Assembly (NCBI RefSeq): GCF_014696925.1
Contig: NZ_JACJQY010000021.1
Coordinates: forward strand, 1 to 64,000
Direction of reading: 5' to 3'
DNA from: Phormidium tenue FACHB-1050
Lineage (GTDB): Bacteria > Cyanobacteriota > Cyanobacteriia > Pseudanabaenales > Pseudanabaenaceae
Length of the DNA: 64,000 nt
Shown: positions 18,467 through 28,570 of the stretch, piece after piece
Numbering within the stretch: the stretch's first letter is position 1
Layout: every line of letters starts with the position of its first letter
Position numbers and translations under genes: made by a program
The notes under the pieces: generated by a model
The model's input: only the letters and a program-made list of their open reading frames with translations
The model's database searches: none
Told to the model about the DNA's origin: nothing

Positions 18467-19264
18467 TTGAAAGCTCAACTCAGTATTATCGGTGGCGGTG
18501 TAATGGGTGAGGCAATTTTGTCTCGCCTGATCGCTAGTAACCTTTACCTGCCATCCGATGTCTGCGTCAGCGATCCGATGCCAGAGCGTCGCGCTCTTTT
18601 AGAAAAAAAGTATGGGGTACAAGTTACACCAAATAATTTGGTAGCTGCGGAAGCAGAGATCATGCTTCTGGCCGTTAAGCCACAATCACTAAATGCAGCT
18701 GCAATCGGTTTAGCAAATGCGCCTGCTAATTGCATTGTGTCAATTTTAGCTGGTGTAACTTTGGCTCAACTAGAGGTGATGTTTCCCTCTAAACCAATTA
18801 TCCGAGCCATGCCCAATACACCAGCGCAAGTGGGTGCAGGTGTAACTGCGATCGCTGCAAATGCCTTAGTAACCGCAGCACAGTTAAATGCTGTGCAGAA
18901 AATTTTTGGGGCAGTTGGTACTGTTGTCGAAGTTGCCGAATCACTGATGAATGCAGTCACAGGTTTATCAGGCTCTGGCCCCGCTTACGTTGCTCTCATG
19001 GTAGAAGCAATGGCAGATGGTGGCGTGGCGGCAGGGCTACCACGAGCGATCGCCATGCAATTAGCCACGCAAACGGTTTTAGGAACCGCGCAATTATTAA
19101 CTGAAACGAAGTTACATCCTGCTCAATTAAAAGATCAAGTCACCAGTCCTGCGGGCACAACTATTGCGGCGATCGCTCAGTTAGAAAAAGCGGGCTTGCG
19201 TTCCGCTATGATAGAAGCCGTGCTTGCGGCAACCCATCGGGCTGACCAATTAGGCAAGCAATAA
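18467..19264 (+). CDS. proC: Pyrroline-5-carboxylate reductase
   Basis: NAD(P)H-dependent last step of proline synthesis. The N-terminal Rossmann motif is IIGGGVMGEAI; the C-terminal signature region includes GLSGSGPAYVALMVEAMADGGVAAGL and VTSPAGTTIAAI. The start is TTG at 18467, since the next ATG would remove the nucleotide-binding motif. It is very close to sepF and probably co-transcribed. Confidence 0.95.
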   Translation: MKAQLSIIGGGVMGEAILSRLIASNLYLPSDVCVSDPMPERRALLEKKYGVQVTPNNLVAAEAEIMLLAVKPQSLNAAAIGLANAPANCIVSILAGVTLAQLEVMFPSKPIIRAMPNTPAQVGAGVTAIAANALVTAAQLNAVQKIFGAVGTVVEVAESLMNAVTGLSGSGPAYVALMVEAMADGGVAAGLPRAIAMQLATQTVLGTAQLLTETKLHPAQLKDQVTSPAGTTIAAIAQLEKAGLRSAMIEAVLAATHRADQLGKQ

Positions 19265-19268
19265 GTTT

Positions 19269-19299
19269 TTTTAGCTTCCTGCAAAGCAGGAAACTAAAA
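19269..19299. terminator. Hairpin after proC
   Basis: TTTTAG-C-TTCCTGC / GCAGGAA-A-CTAAAA with an AAA loop and one mismatch, between proC and purM. Confidence 0.7.
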
Positions 19300-19330
19300 G
19301 TTTAATTGAGCAGATTGGGAGTTAGAGGTT

Positions 19331-20362
19331 TTGGATTATCGTCAAGCGGGTGTAGACATCGAAGCAGGTCGCACTTTCGTGGAAAAAATTCGCGATTCTG
19401 TTGCGAGAACCCATCGTCTAGGTGTACTGGGAGATCTAGGTGGTTTTGGTGGATGTTTTGAACTGCCCACAGGTTATCGACAACCCGTTCTCGTTTCAGG
19501 TACAGACGGCGTTGGCACAAAGCTAAAAATTGCTCAAGCAGCCAATAAACACGACACCATCGGCATTGACTTAGTAGCAATGTGCGTAAATGATGTGTTG
19601 ACCTCTGGCGCAGAGCCTTTATTTTTCTTAGATTATTTAGCTACAGGCAAGCTGGAACCCGATCAACTTGCTGAAGTAGTTAAGGGCATTGCCGATGGTT
19701 GTCAGATGGCAGGTTGTGCCTTGCTTGGTGGCGAAACGGCGGAGATGCCAGGATTTTATGGTGTGGGCGAATATGATGCGGCGGGTTTTTGTGTAGCGAT
19801 CGCCGAAAAGTCAGAAATGCTCAATGGCACACAAGTCAACATTGGCGATGTGGTCATTGGTTTGGCGAGTTCGGGCATCCATAGCAATGGCTATAGCCTT
19901 GTTCGCAAAATCATCGAAACTAAAGGCTATAACTGGGACGATAAGGTAGAAATTTCCATCGATACTCAGGATTTGACCTTGGCTGAAGTATTTCTCACGC
20001 CCACGCAAATCTATGTCAAGCCAGTTTTAGCAGCACTTAAGGCAAATTTTGGTATTCATGGACTTGCTCATATCACAGGCGGCGGCTTGCCTGAAAACTT
20101 GCCCCGTTGCCTCGGCGAAGGTCAAGCCGTGCAGATTTTCCGTGATAGTTGGCAGATTCCAGCTCTGTTCCAATGGCTCCAGTCTGAGGGTGAAGTGCCA
20201 GAACTAGATATGTTCAATACTTTTAATATGGGTATTGGCATGGCAGTAGTCGTTGATCCCACCAAAGCTGATGAAGCGATCGCCTATTTCCAGTCCCAAG
20301 GCTTTGTCACTAATCACATTGGTGAAGTCATCGCCGCCGAGCGATCGCTAATCTTCGTATAA
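19331..20362 (+). CDS. purM: Phosphoribosylformylglycinamidine cyclo-ligase (AIR synthetase)
   Basis: Fifth step of purine synthesis: ATP-dependent closure of FGAM to AIR. Motifs are [13 protein letters not shown], the [13 protein letters not shown] strand, [11 protein letters not shown] and [11 protein letters not shown]. 343 residues is normal. TTG at 19331 is the likely start ([13 protein letters not shown]), as the family N terminus begins with this segment. Confidence 0.95.
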   Translation: MDYRQAGVDIEAGRTFVEKIRDSVARTHRLGVLGDLGGFGGCFELPTGYRQPVLVSGTDGVGTKLKIAQAANKHDTIGIDLVAMCVNDVLTSGAEPLFFLDYLATGKLEPDQLAEVVKGIADGCQMAGCALLGGETAEMPGFYGVGEYDAAGFCVAIAEKSEMLNGTQVNIGDVVIGLASSGIHSNGYSLVRKIIETKGYNWDDKVEISIDTQDLTLAEVFLTPTQIYVKPVLAALKANFGIHGLAHITGGGLPENLPRCLGEGQAVQIFRDSWQIPALFQWLQSEGEVPELDMFNTFNMGIGMAVVVDPTKADEAIAYFQSQGFVTNHIGEVIAAERSLIFV

Positions 20363-20363
20363 A

Positions 20364-20400
20364 CATAAAAAAAGGAGCGCAATGCGCTCCTTTTTTTATG
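20364..20400. terminator. Bidirectional terminator purM/lepA
   Basis: Perfect 17-bp arms, apex GGAGCGC-AAT-GCGCTCC, with A7/T7 flanks, between convergent genes. Confidence 0.92.
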
Positions 20401-22212
20401 CTAATCACCGTTCAATTGCAATATCGCCATAAATGCGGCTTGTGGCACTTCCACCGTACCAATCGACTTCATCCGTTTTTTACCCTTTTTCTGTTTCTCT
20501 AAAAGTTTCTTCTTCCGAGAAATATCACCGCCGTAGCACTTACTCAGCACATTCTTGCGTAAAGCCGAAATATTCTCCCGCGCCAAAATCTTGGAACCGA
20601 TCGCCGCTTGGATCGGAATCTGGAACTGTTGCTTAGGAATTAATTCTCTGAGCTTCGATACCAAGGCTCGACCGACGTTATAGGATTTGTCACGATGGAC
20701 AATGCAAGCCAAGGCATCCACAGGTTCTTCGTTAACGAGAATATCCACTAGCACCAGATCGTTAGGACGATAACCAATAATTTGATATTCCATACTGGCG
20801 TATCCCTTAGTGCGTGACTTCATCTGATCAAAGAAATCGGTCACCATTTCGGCTAATGGCAACTCATAAATTAAAGTAGCCCGTTCCGTAGTGATGTACT
20901 TTGTATCGACAAATACGCCACGTCTAGCTACACACAACTCCATCAATGTACCAATGTAAATTTGCGGAGTCATGATCTCCAACTTCACATATGGCTCCTC
21001 GATCTGTTTCCTTGAATTGGGTGGCGGTAACTCACTCGGATTATCAATCATTAAGATCTCATCGTTATTAGTCGTCACCCGATAAATTACCGATGGCGCA
21101 GTCACGATCAAATCGAGATTGTATTCACGTTCCAGACGCTCCTGCACGATTTCCATATGCAGCATCCCCAAAAATCCGCATCGAAACCCGAAGCCCATAG
21201 CATTCGAGGTTTCTGGCTCATAGTTTAAAGACGCATCATTGAGCTTGAGCTTCGTTAAAGCTTCACGCAACTCTTCAAACTGATCGGCATCGGTGGGAAA
21301 CATGCCGCAGAAAACCATCGGCTTAGCTTCTTCGTACCCCGGAAATGGTTCTGGTGCTGAGTCGATCGCCGAAGTAATCGTATCCCCAACCCGCGCATGG
21401 GCAACCATCTTGATCGCCGCCGCCAGATAACCCACTTCACCCGCATGTAATTCATCAACTTGGATTTGCCCTGGGGCTAATACTCCCAACTCATCAATCA
21501 CATATTCCTGACCCGATGCCATGAATTTGACACGATCACCTTTTTTGACCGTGCCATCCATCACCCGAAAGTAAACAATTACCCCCCGATAGGCATCGTA
21601 ATAACTATCAAAAATCAAAGCGCGTAAAGGCTGATCGACTGTATCCTTCGGTGGCGGTACTCTTAAAACGATCGCCTCAAGAATCTCGCGAATCCCAATC
21701 CCCTGCTTTGCCGAGGCATGAATTGCGTCCGCGCAGTCTAAGCCAATTAATTCCTCAATTTCATGGGCAATGCGATCGGGATCGGCTCCTGGTAAATCAA
21801 TCTTATTTAGTACAGGCACAATTTCTAAATCGTTAGCTAAAGCCAAATAAACATTAGCCAAAGTTTGCGCCTCTACTCCCTGCGAGGCATCTACCACTAA
21901 TAAAGCACCTTCACAAGCTGCCAAACTGCGCGATACCTCATAGGAAAAGTCCACATGTCCAGGAGTATCGATCAAGTTAATCGTATATTCATCACCATTG
22001 AGAGCCTGATAATTCATCCGCGCTGCTTGCAGCTTAATGGTGATCCCTCGCTCTCGTTCCAGATCCATATTGTCTAGAAATTGCGCCTTCATATCTCGAT
22101 CTGCCACCGTGCCTGTAAATTGCAACAAGCGATCGGCAAGTGTAGACTTGCCATGATCAATATGGGCAATAATCGAAAAGTTACGAATGCGAGAGACGGG
22201 TACGTTGGTCAT
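20401..22212 (-). CDS. lepA: Elongation factor 4 (LepA)
   Basis: Ribosome-associated GTPase that back-translocates or remodels stalled ribosomes. The G1 motif [14 protein letters not shown] lies near residue 15; [12 protein letters not shown] and [10 protein letters not shown] follow, and the LepA-specific C-terminal domain ends [22 protein letters not shown] 22212 gives 603 residues, the usual size; the ORF extends a further 13 codons upstream but that part is not conserved. Confidence 0.97.
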   Translation of the reverse strand: MTNVPVSRIRNFSIIAHIDHGKSTLADRLLQFTGTVADRDMKAQFLDNMDLERERGITIKLQAARMNYQALNGDEYTINLIDTPGHVDFSYEVSRSLAACEGALLVVDASQGVEAQTLANVYLALANDLEIVPVLNKIDLPGADPDRIAHEIEELIGLDCADAIHASAKQGIGIREILEAIVLRVPPPKDTVDQPLRALIFDSYYDAYRGVIVYFRVMDGTVKKGDRVKFMASGQEYVIDELGVLAPGQIQVDELHAGEVGYLAAAIKMVAHARVGDTITSAIDSAPEPFPGYEEAKPMVFCGMFPTDADQFEELREALTKLKLNDASLNYEPETSNAMGFGFRCGFLGMLHMEIVQERLEREYNLDLIVTAPSVIYRVTTNNDEILMIDNPSELPPPNSRKQIEEPYVKLEIMTPQIYIGTLMELCVARRGVFVDTKYITTERATLIYELPLAEMVTDFFDQMKSRTKGYASMEYQIIGYRPNDLVLVDILVNEEPVDALACIVHRDKSYNVGRALVSKLRELIPKQQFQIPIQAAIGSKILARENISALRKNVLSKCYGGDISRKKKLLEKQKKGKKRMKSIGTVEVPQAAFMAILQLNGD

Positions 22213-22749
22213 AGATATCAAAACAATGGGGGGCAGAACACTGCGAGACAATCAGATCCTACATTAAAGTAAACTAATGTAAACAACTGTAAAAACGCTA
22301 ATAAATTTACAGAGCTGTAAAAGTCTTACTTAGTCAGTTAAATTCAGCTAAATATATTGAGGAATTCCTACAAAGCACAACTTTATTAATATACGCCTCT
22401 GTAATTAACACAAGGCAATGCATACATAAAAAATCTCTTCTCAAAAACTGTGTTTAGGGGTAATGTACAAGAGCTAGTAAACTGGGTGAGATTTTGCCAA
22501 GGATTTGTGAGCCAAATTATCTGACTTCTCATATTACTAGATTGTATGAGTAATAATAGCTATAGTAGTTTCATCTAAAAATTGAAACATACTCGCTAGC
22601 CTGTTCAACAGGAATAGCTAGGCGCTTCTAAGATTAACTATGGTCAATGTAATTCAGCCAATGTAATTCAACCTAGCAGAAGACAGGAAGCAACTTCTAT
22701 GTAAATTCAATTTCATCGTGTACAACAGTTACGCAGGGCAGAGTGAGCA
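22213..22749. other. Intergenic region lepA-infB
   Basis: 537 bp between divergent genes, presumably holding both promoters and the infB leader. I see a 12-bp direct repeat CAATGTAATTCA at 22645 and 22659, and a short CCTGTT/AACAGG stem near 22600. No gene or RNA family is recognised. Confidence 0.5.
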
Positions 22750-25700
22750 ATGAGTATAAGCAATCGAGTTCGACTATATGAACTCTCGCGAGAGCTAGAT
22801 CTCGACACCAAAGATGTCATCGCGGTGTGTGAGAAATTAAATATAGTTGTCAAAAGTCATAGTAGTACAATTACAGAATCAGAGGCGGAATTGGTACGGA
22901 TCAAAGCGCCTCAACATTATCCCAAAACAAACGATCCCAAAACTTCTGAAAAGAAAACAATTGCTGTGGCAAAGACCAAAGAATCCGATGCTCGTATTGC
23001 CAAGCAACAAATTCTTGCTGTTACCAAGCCCACAATTCGTCTGAATACTCCGCCTGCCTCTGGTAATGTAGGAGGAGCTACCCCTCCTCTGCATCCGCCT
23101 CTCAACTCATCTAATGCGATCGCTGAGCCTAGCTCAGAATCTCCTGCTAAAACTGCTGTTATTAACCCTCCCTTGCCCATGCCCTCTGCTTCTTCACTAG
23201 TTAAGCCTCCTAGTCGTCCTTCTGTCTCAGAAGGTAACCAGTCCGAAACTACACCTGCGCCCAAAATTGAATTGACCTCAGAAACTGAATTGACCTCACC
23301 AGTAAATCCCCAAGCGATCAAAGACTCTCAGCCAGCATCGCCATCAGAATCAAAGACAGAATTAATTGCGCCGCCCACTGCCCCCAAATCACCAGAAAAG
23401 GCGGCTGCATCGATTCCTGCCAAAATCTCAGTTGAGGAGCCAGCGATCGCAGCAAGGGTCAACCCATCCAAACAAGTACCCAAAGAACACCCACGCAAAG
23501 ACAGTCCAAGGTCTGAGCGTCCACAAGCAGAAAAGGCTGAACGTCCACTTGTGCCGAAACAAGCTCTAGTAAGTGTGTCACCACCTCAAGTCAAATTGAA
23601 TAAGCCTGTAGCACCAGAGCGTCCCAAACCTCCAGTATCTGTTACACCTAAGGCAGTTATTGCGCCTAAGCCGCCAGCCGCCAAGCCTTCAGATGAGTCA
23701 AGAATTTCGGCAAAAGCTAATCAGAGTAGGTCTGAGCAAGACAGATCTGAGCAGGTCAAAAACGAAACCAATCCAGAAACAGTTAGGGTCAACAAACCTG
23801 AAAAACCAAAACTGAACAAGCCTGTTGAACAACCTGTAGCTTCTGCTAACGGTAGACCTCAAGGTCGTGGACCAAAATTAGTCAAGGATTCGGTACTAAT
23901 TGAACGGGGAATCACCGCACCAACAGAGCCACCCCACAACTTGCGTCCTCCGATGCCCACATTAATGCGTGCGCCTGAGAAGCCAGTAATTGCTGACAAA
24001 ACTGGTAAAAAACCTGAGGCTGTGGGTGGCTTTAATCCTGTATTGCCTGAACTTTTGGAAAAGCCAACTTTGCCTAACAAGGCTAGTAAACGTAAGGGGA
24101 AATCCAAGGAAGAAGAAGAGAAGGATCTACTAGAACTTAAAGAAAAGAATCGCCTGAATAAGCCAAAGCGCTATTTGCGTGATTTTGCGGATGATGACGA
24201 TGATGCCGCCGATCTTGAAGCTGCTGCTGAGCTAGCTCAGATCAGTTTGTCTCTAGCTCGTCCTGCGGCTCGTCCTAAGGCTGTAGCAGTGCCATCGAAG
24301 CCAACTATGGCAGCTGACATTAAGCCAACCCAAAAAGGTAAAAGATCTGCACCTAGCCGCGATCGCCGTCATCAACAAGTCGAAATTATTCCTGAAAAGC
24401 CTACTTCGGTGGAAATTGAAGAGGGTATGACCGTCGCCGTACTGGCCAAACGCCTAGTACTTTCTGAGACAGAAGTGATTCGCACCCTGTTTATGAAGGG
24501 GATCATGGCGAATATCAACCAAACCCTTGATGTCGGTACTGCCAAAATGGTGGCAGCGGAGTTGGGCTATGAAGTCCACGATCCTGAAGTTGTTGAACTA
24601 GCACTCAAGACCGAAATGATTGAGGTCGGTGACCTTGATAAACTCCAACGTCGTCCTCCCGTAGTTACGATCATGGGACATGTTGACCACGGTAAAACCA
24701 CATTACTTGATGCAATTCGTAAGAGTAAGGTCGCTCAAGGAGAAGCAGGTGGTATTACTCAACATATCGGTGCGTATCACGTTGATGTTGAGCATAATGG
24801 TCAGAAACAGCAGATCGTCTTCCTTGATACTCCTGGACACGAAGCCTTTACCGCCATGCGTGCTCGTGGTACGAAGGTTACTGACATTGCCGTACTGGTT
24901 GTTGCTGCCGATGATGGTGTACAACCACAAACCATTGAAGCGATTAGCCATGCTCGTGCTGCTAAAGTTCCAATCGTCGTTGCCATTAACAAGGTTGACA
25001 AGGTTGAAGCTCAGCCCGATCGCATTCGCCAAGAATTAACCGAATATGCTCTCGTCGCGGAAGAATGGGGTGGCGACACAATCATGGTTCCTGTAAGTGC
25101 GATCCGTCGCGAGAATCTTGATACCTTGCTAGAAATGATCTTGCTGGTCGCCGAAGTTGAAGATTTACAGGCGAACCCTAACCGTACTGCTAAGGGTACG
25201 GTCATTGAAGCTCACCTCGATAAGGCAAAGGGCCCCGTAGCAACATTGCTAGTTCAAAACGGTACATTGCATGTTGGCGATATCTTCGTTGCAGGTGCTG
25301 CCTTTGGTAAGGTACGTGCCATGGTGGACGATCGCGGTGTACGTGTCGATAAGGCTTCGCCATCCTTCGCAGTGGAAGTCCTTGGATTAGGCGATGTCCC
25401 TGCGGCGGGTGATGAGTTTGAAGTCTATCTTGATGAAAAACAAGCCCGTGCGATCGCCGATCAACGCACCATGGATCAACGTCAAGCCCGCTTGGTACAA
25501 GCTATGGCTTCACGTCGGGTCACCCTTGGTACTTTGTCCGAAAAAGTCAAAGAAGGCGATCTCAAGGAACTCAATATTATTCTCAAGGCCGATGTTCAAG
25601 GTTCCCTCGAAGCTATTCTTGGTTCCTTGGCACAGCTACCTCAGCGTGAAGTCCAACTCCGCATCCTACTATCAGCTCCTGGGGAAATCACCGAAAACGA

Positions 25701-26181
25701 CATCAGTTTAGCGGCAGCTAGCTCGGCAGTTGTACTTGGTTTCAATACTACGATGGCTCCTGGGGCAAGACAGGCTGCGGATGACCTTGGGGTTGACTTC
25801 CGTGATTACAACGTCATCTATAAGCTCTTGGAAGATATCCAAGATGCGATGGAAGGTTTACTCGATCCTGAAATGGTCGAAGAATACCTTGGTCAGGCTG
25901 AAGTCCGCGCCATCTTTACGATTGGTAAGGGTGCTGTGGCTGGTTGCTATGTCCAGAATGGCAAGCTGATCCGCAACTGCAATGTCCGTGTCAAACGTGG
26001 CAATGAGGTTGTACATTCAGCGGTACTTGACTCGCTGCGTCGGGTTAAGGATGATGCGAAGGAGGTTGCCTCTGGATTTGAGTGCGGTATCTCCCTTGCG
26101 AAGTTCTCGACATGGAAAGAGGGCGATATCATCGAAGCTTTCCGCATGGTCACCAAGCGTCGCACGCTAGCTACTTCTTAA
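22750..26181 (+). CDS. infB: Translation initiation factor IF-2
   Basis: GTPase that places fMet-tRNA on the 30S subunit. The N-terminal IF2-N winged segment ([26 protein letters not shown]) is followed by about 480 residues of Pro/Lys/Ser-rich low-complexity linker, a second IF2-N-like segment near residue 555, and the G domain with GHVDHGKT at 643-650, DTPGHEAF and NKVDK. Domains II-IV are complete. 1143 residues is long but cyanobacterial IF-2 often has such linkers. nusA and the usual upstream genes are not adjacent. Confidence 0.97.
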   Translation: MSISNRVRLYELSRELDLDTKDVIAVCEKLNIVVKSHSSTITESEAELVRIKAPQHYPKTNDPKTSEKKTIAVAKTKESDARIAKQQILAVTKPTIRLNTPPASGNVGGATPPLHPPLNSSNAIAEPSSESPAKTAVINPPLPMPSASSLVKPPSRPSVSEGNQSETTPAPKIELTSETELTSPVNPQAIKDSQPASPSESKTELIAPPTAPKSPEKAAASIPAKISVEEPAIAARVNPSKQVPKEHPRKDSPRSERPQAEKAERPLVPKQALVSVSPPQVKLNKPVAPERPKPPVSVTPKAVIAPKPPAAKPSDESRISAKANQSRSEQDRSEQVKNETNPETVRVNKPEKPKLNKPVEQPVASANGRPQGRGPKLVKDSVLIERGITAPTEPPHNLRPPMPTLMRAPEKPVIADKTGKKPEAVGGFNPVLPELLEKPTLPNKASKRKGKSKEEEEKDLLELKEKNRLNKPKRYLRDFADDDDDAADLEAAAELAQISLSLARPAARPKAVAVPSKPTMAADIKPTQKGKRSAPSRDRRHQQVEIIPEKPTSVEIEEGMTVAVLAKRLVLSETEVIRTLFMKGIMANINQTLDVGTAKMVAAELGYEVHDPEVVELALKTEMIEVGDLDKLQRRPPVVTIMGHVDHGKTTLLDAIRKSKVAQGEAGGITQHIGAYHVDVEHNGQKQQIVFLDTPGHEAFTAMRARGTKVTDIAVLVVAADDGVQPQTIEAISHARAAKVPIVVAINKVDKVEAQPDRIRQELTEYALVAEEWGGDTIMVPVSAIRRENLDTLLEMILLVAEVEDLQANPNRTAKGTVIEAHLDKAKGPVATLLVQNGTLHVGDIFVAGAAFGKVRAMVDDRGVRVDKASPSFAVEVLGLGDVPAAGDEFEVYLDEKQARAIADQRTMDQRQARLVQAMASRRVTLGTLSEKVKEGDLKELNIILKADVQGSLEAILGSLAQLPQREVQLRILLSAPGEITENDISLAAASSAVVLGFNTTMAPGARQAADDLGVDFRDYNVIYKLLEDIQDAMEGLLDPEMVEEYLGQAEVRAIFTIGKGAVAGCYVQNGKLIRNCNVRVKRGNEVVHSAVLDSLRRVKDDAKEVASGFECGISLAKFSTWKEGDIIEAFRMVTKRRTLATS

Positions 26182-26213
26182 TAAAAAAGCGTCCCTAGGG
26201 ACGCTTTTTTATT
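26180..26213. terminator. infB terminator
   Basis: Perfect 15-bp arms (GCGTCC-CTAG-GGACGC core) with A6/T6 runs, starting inside the stop codon. Confidence 0.92.
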
Positions 26214-26227
26214 AAGCTTTTATGGCT

Positions 26228-26262
26228 TAGTGTGAGGCGGCGCTTTGCGCCGCCTCACACTA
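26228..26262. repeat. Perfect hairpin, 16-bp arms
   Basis: TAGTGTGAGGCGGCGC and its complement around TTT. The same core GTGAGGCGGCGC occurs in the larger hairpin at 62082. Confidence 0.9.
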
Positions 26263-26287
26263 TTGGTTAGATAAATTTCTATTGCTC

Positions 26288-26320
26288 AAACAAAAAGCAC
26301 CCATCGGGTGCTTTTTGTTT
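26288..26320. terminator. Terminator of the MFS gene
   Basis: Perfect 15-bp arms, GCACCC-ATC-GGGTGC core with A5/T5 flanks, overlapping the MFS stop codon. Confidence 0.9.
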
Positions 26321-27794
26321 ACTCGCTTTGTTCTCTTCTTCTTTCTGATAGGCGCATCAAAATCTCTGTATGCACCTCGCGAGTAATCGGATAAAAATAT
26401 GCCAAACCTAAACCAATCACAAGGGCGATCGTCGGTAGAGGACCAATCGCTAAGCGAATTGCAAATAGGGCGGAATCAGGTTGAGTTGGTAAGGGCTTGC
26501 AAGGCACACTCTCTTGAAATTTAGCCCATGACAAACCTAGACCAAGCAGAAACAAACCAGCCGCTAGCCCAAACTTTTGTAATAGCACCATAAAGGCATA
26601 GAAAATTCCTTCACGGCGTTGTCCAGTCTCTAGCTCATCAAGATCCGTGACATCAGGAATCATTGACCAAGGAATCAGATAAGCGGTGGAAACACCAGCA
26701 CCTGCCATAATCGCCAGTATATAGAGCAGCACCACTTGTCCTTCTTGCAAGAAAAATAATCCTGCTTGGGCAATAATCCAAATACCTGAACCCATGAAGT
26801 AAGCTGCTTTTTTACCAAATCTTTTACTGATCTCACTCCATACCGATAGCATGACTAGCGCCGTACCTTGGACAGCGATGGTTACAAGAATAAAATCACT
26901 TTCCTGCATCTTCATCCAATTCACCACAAAATAGGGAATGATCGAGGCAGTGATTTGTAAGGCTAGCCATGAGCAGAAATAGATACCAATCACGAACAGA
27001 AATGGGCGATTGCTAAAAACAACTTTTAACTGCTCAAAAAAGCTCATCTCCTCTGTAGTCGCATCAATGGATTCATTATGAAGTCGATGCCGATCGCTAG
27101 CGATCGCTCTTCTTTTAATGCCCCAGACACACCAATAAATCGAGACACTGGAAATAATTGCACAGACTGCACCCAGCACAATATATTGCATTCCACCTGT
27201 ATTACAGCTATCAGTCTGCCGCGCAGGATCTTTAAAGAAGGCAAAAATTAATTGGGCGATAAATAACGAGACAATACTGCCACCGATGGAGAAGGTAAAA
27301 CGGAAGGTATTAAGGCTAGTACGTTCGTTATAATCTTGGGTAATTTCGGGTGTAAGCGCGGTATAAGGAAGATTAACGGCTGTGAAAAAGAGATTAAACA
27401 CAATGCCCACAATCACGTAATACCAGAAAAGAACCATCTTATCAGTGCTAGGCACTAGCCATTGCGCGAAAAATGACAGCCCAAACGGAATCGCCGCATA
27501 GATCATCCAAGGTAGTCGCCTTCCCATTTTGGATTTAGTGCGATCGCTAAGTACACCAACAATCGGGTCATTGATGGCATCAAAGATTTTGCCAATTAAT
27601 AAAACCACTCCTGCAAGGGCAGGTTCGAGTCCTGCGACGTTAGTAAAAAAGAATAATAGAAAAAATGAGAGCAGATTTGTGGTGATCGAAGTACCAAGAT
27701 CACCTGCACCATAGGCAATTTTTTCACTAAGAGTTAATTTAGCTTGGGTAAGATCATATGGGGATGGATCAAAGGAACTTTCGGAATTACTCAT
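26319..27794 (-). CDS. MFS transporter of the GPH (glycoside-pentoside-hexuronide:cation symporter) type
   Basis: Twelve-helix inner-membrane carrier of 491 residues. Family features are KIAYGAGDLGTSITTNLL at the start, the DAINDPIVGVLSDRTKSKMGRRLPW loop between helices 2 and 3, and DVTDLDELETGQRREGIFYA in the central loop. These place it with MelB/GPH-type symporters. The substrate cannot be told. It is divergent from the thioredoxin-like gene. Confidence 0.87.
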   Translation of the reverse strand: MSNSESSFDPSPYDLTQAKLTLSEKIAYGAGDLGTSITTNLLSFFLLFFFTNVAGLEPALAGVVLLIGKIFDAINDPIVGVLSDRTKSKMGRRLPWMIYAAIPFGLSFFAQWLVPSTDKMVLFWYYVIVGIVFNLFFTAVNLPYTALTPEITQDYNERTSLNTFRFTFSIGGSIVSLFIAQLIFAFFKDPARQTDSCNTGGMQYIVLGAVCAIISSVSIYWCVWGIKRRAIASDRHRLHNESIDATTEEMSFFEQLKVVFSNRPFLFVIGIYFCSWLALQITASIIPYFVVNWMKMQESDFILVTIAVQGTALVMLSVWSEISKRFGKKAAYFMGSGIWIIAQAGLFFLQEGQVVLLYILAIMAGAGVSTAYLIPWSMIPDVTDLDELETGQRREGIFYAFMVLLQKFGLAAGLFLLGLGLSWAKFQESVPCKPLPTQPDSALFAIRLAIGPLPTIALVIGLGLAYFYPITREVHTEILMRLSERRREQSE

Positions 27795-27821
27795 GATTGG
27801 TTGCGTAATTTCAGTTTTAAA

Positions 27822-27857
27822 TTATGAGAGGCTTACCCGTAGATAAGCCTCTCATAA
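27822..27857. repeat. Perfect hairpin, 14-bp arms
   Basis: TTATGAGAGGCTTA and its complement around CCCGTAGA, in the short region between two divergent genes. It could affect either leader. Confidence 0.8.
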
Positions 27858-27933
27858 CTCATTTAGAATTTCTTTAGCATAGGGCAAACCTTGCTCGGCA
27901 TAATGGGAATAGTAATTTTCGTAAGTTATTGTC

Positions 27934-28494
27934 ATGAATTCAGAGCATTCAACCAGTCCCACACCAGCCACTTCTAATCAGTTGCGAAATTTATTAGTGG
28001 CGATCGCTGCCATTCTGTTAACAACAGCCCTATTTTTCGGGTTTCAGGCGCAACAAAGTAGCACATCACTGGATGCAGTTTCGGCGGCGGCGCTGCCTAT
28101 CGATGAAGCTTTAGCCAATGAGAAACCAACTACGATTGAGTTTTATGCGGATTGGTGTACCAGTTGTCAGTCGATGGCGGCAGATAATTTATCACTGGAA
28201 AAGGAATATAGCGATCGCATGAATTTTGTGATGCTAAATGTAGACAATACTAAGTGGTTGCCAGAGGTGACTAAATATCGGGTTGATGGGATTCCTCGGT
28301 TTATTTTTTTAGATCGTGCTAATCAAGCGATCGGTGATACGACAGGAGTAGTCCCTCGCGAAATTATGGCAGCAAATATCGAAGCAGCGATCGCCGAACA
28401 GCCTTTACCCCACAACAGCATTAGTAGCGATCGCACGTCACGTTTCTCTGAGCCAAAAGCCGCCGACATCTCCCAACCAAGGGATCACTCATAA
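27934..28494 (+). CDS. Membrane-anchored thioredoxin-like protein (TxlA/HCF164 type)
   Basis: 186 residues: short cytosolic N terminus, one membrane helix (residues about 19-37), then a thioredoxin domain with the redox motif WCTSC (Cys75 and Cys78) and the cis-Pro in VDGIPRFIF. This matches the TxlA/HCF164 group, which delivers reducing power to the thylakoid lumen for cytochrome c and b6f maturation. Canonical members read WCEVC, so the active-site dipeptide differs. No ccdA lies nearby. Confidence 0.88.
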   Translation: MNSEHSTSPTPATSNQLRNLLVAIAAILLTTALFFGFQAQQSSTSLDAVSAAALPIDEALANEKPTTIEFYADWCTSCQSMAADNLSLEKEYSDRMNFVMLNVDNTKWLPEVTKYRVDGIPRFIFLDRANQAIGDTTGVVPREIMAANIEAAIAEQPLPHNSISSDRTSRFSEPKAADISQPRDHS

Positions 28495-28531
28495 ATTTTG
28501 TGAAAGCGCTTTGCGCTTTCACAAAATTTAT
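28491..28531. terminator. Hairpin after txlA-like gene
   Basis: Perfect 19-bp arms (GAAAGCGC-TTT-GCGCTTTC core) overlapping the stop codon. Confidence 0.88.
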
Positions 28532-28570
28532 AAACAAAAAAGCCACGCAAAGCGTGGCTTTTTTGTTTAT
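28530..28570. terminator. Terminator of the beta-lactamase-like gene
   Basis: A second perfect 19-bp-arm hairpin (CCACGC-AAA-GCGTGG core, A6/T6) abutting the first with a 2-base overlap, so two hairpins with unrelated arms lie head to tail between convergent genes. Confidence 0.9.
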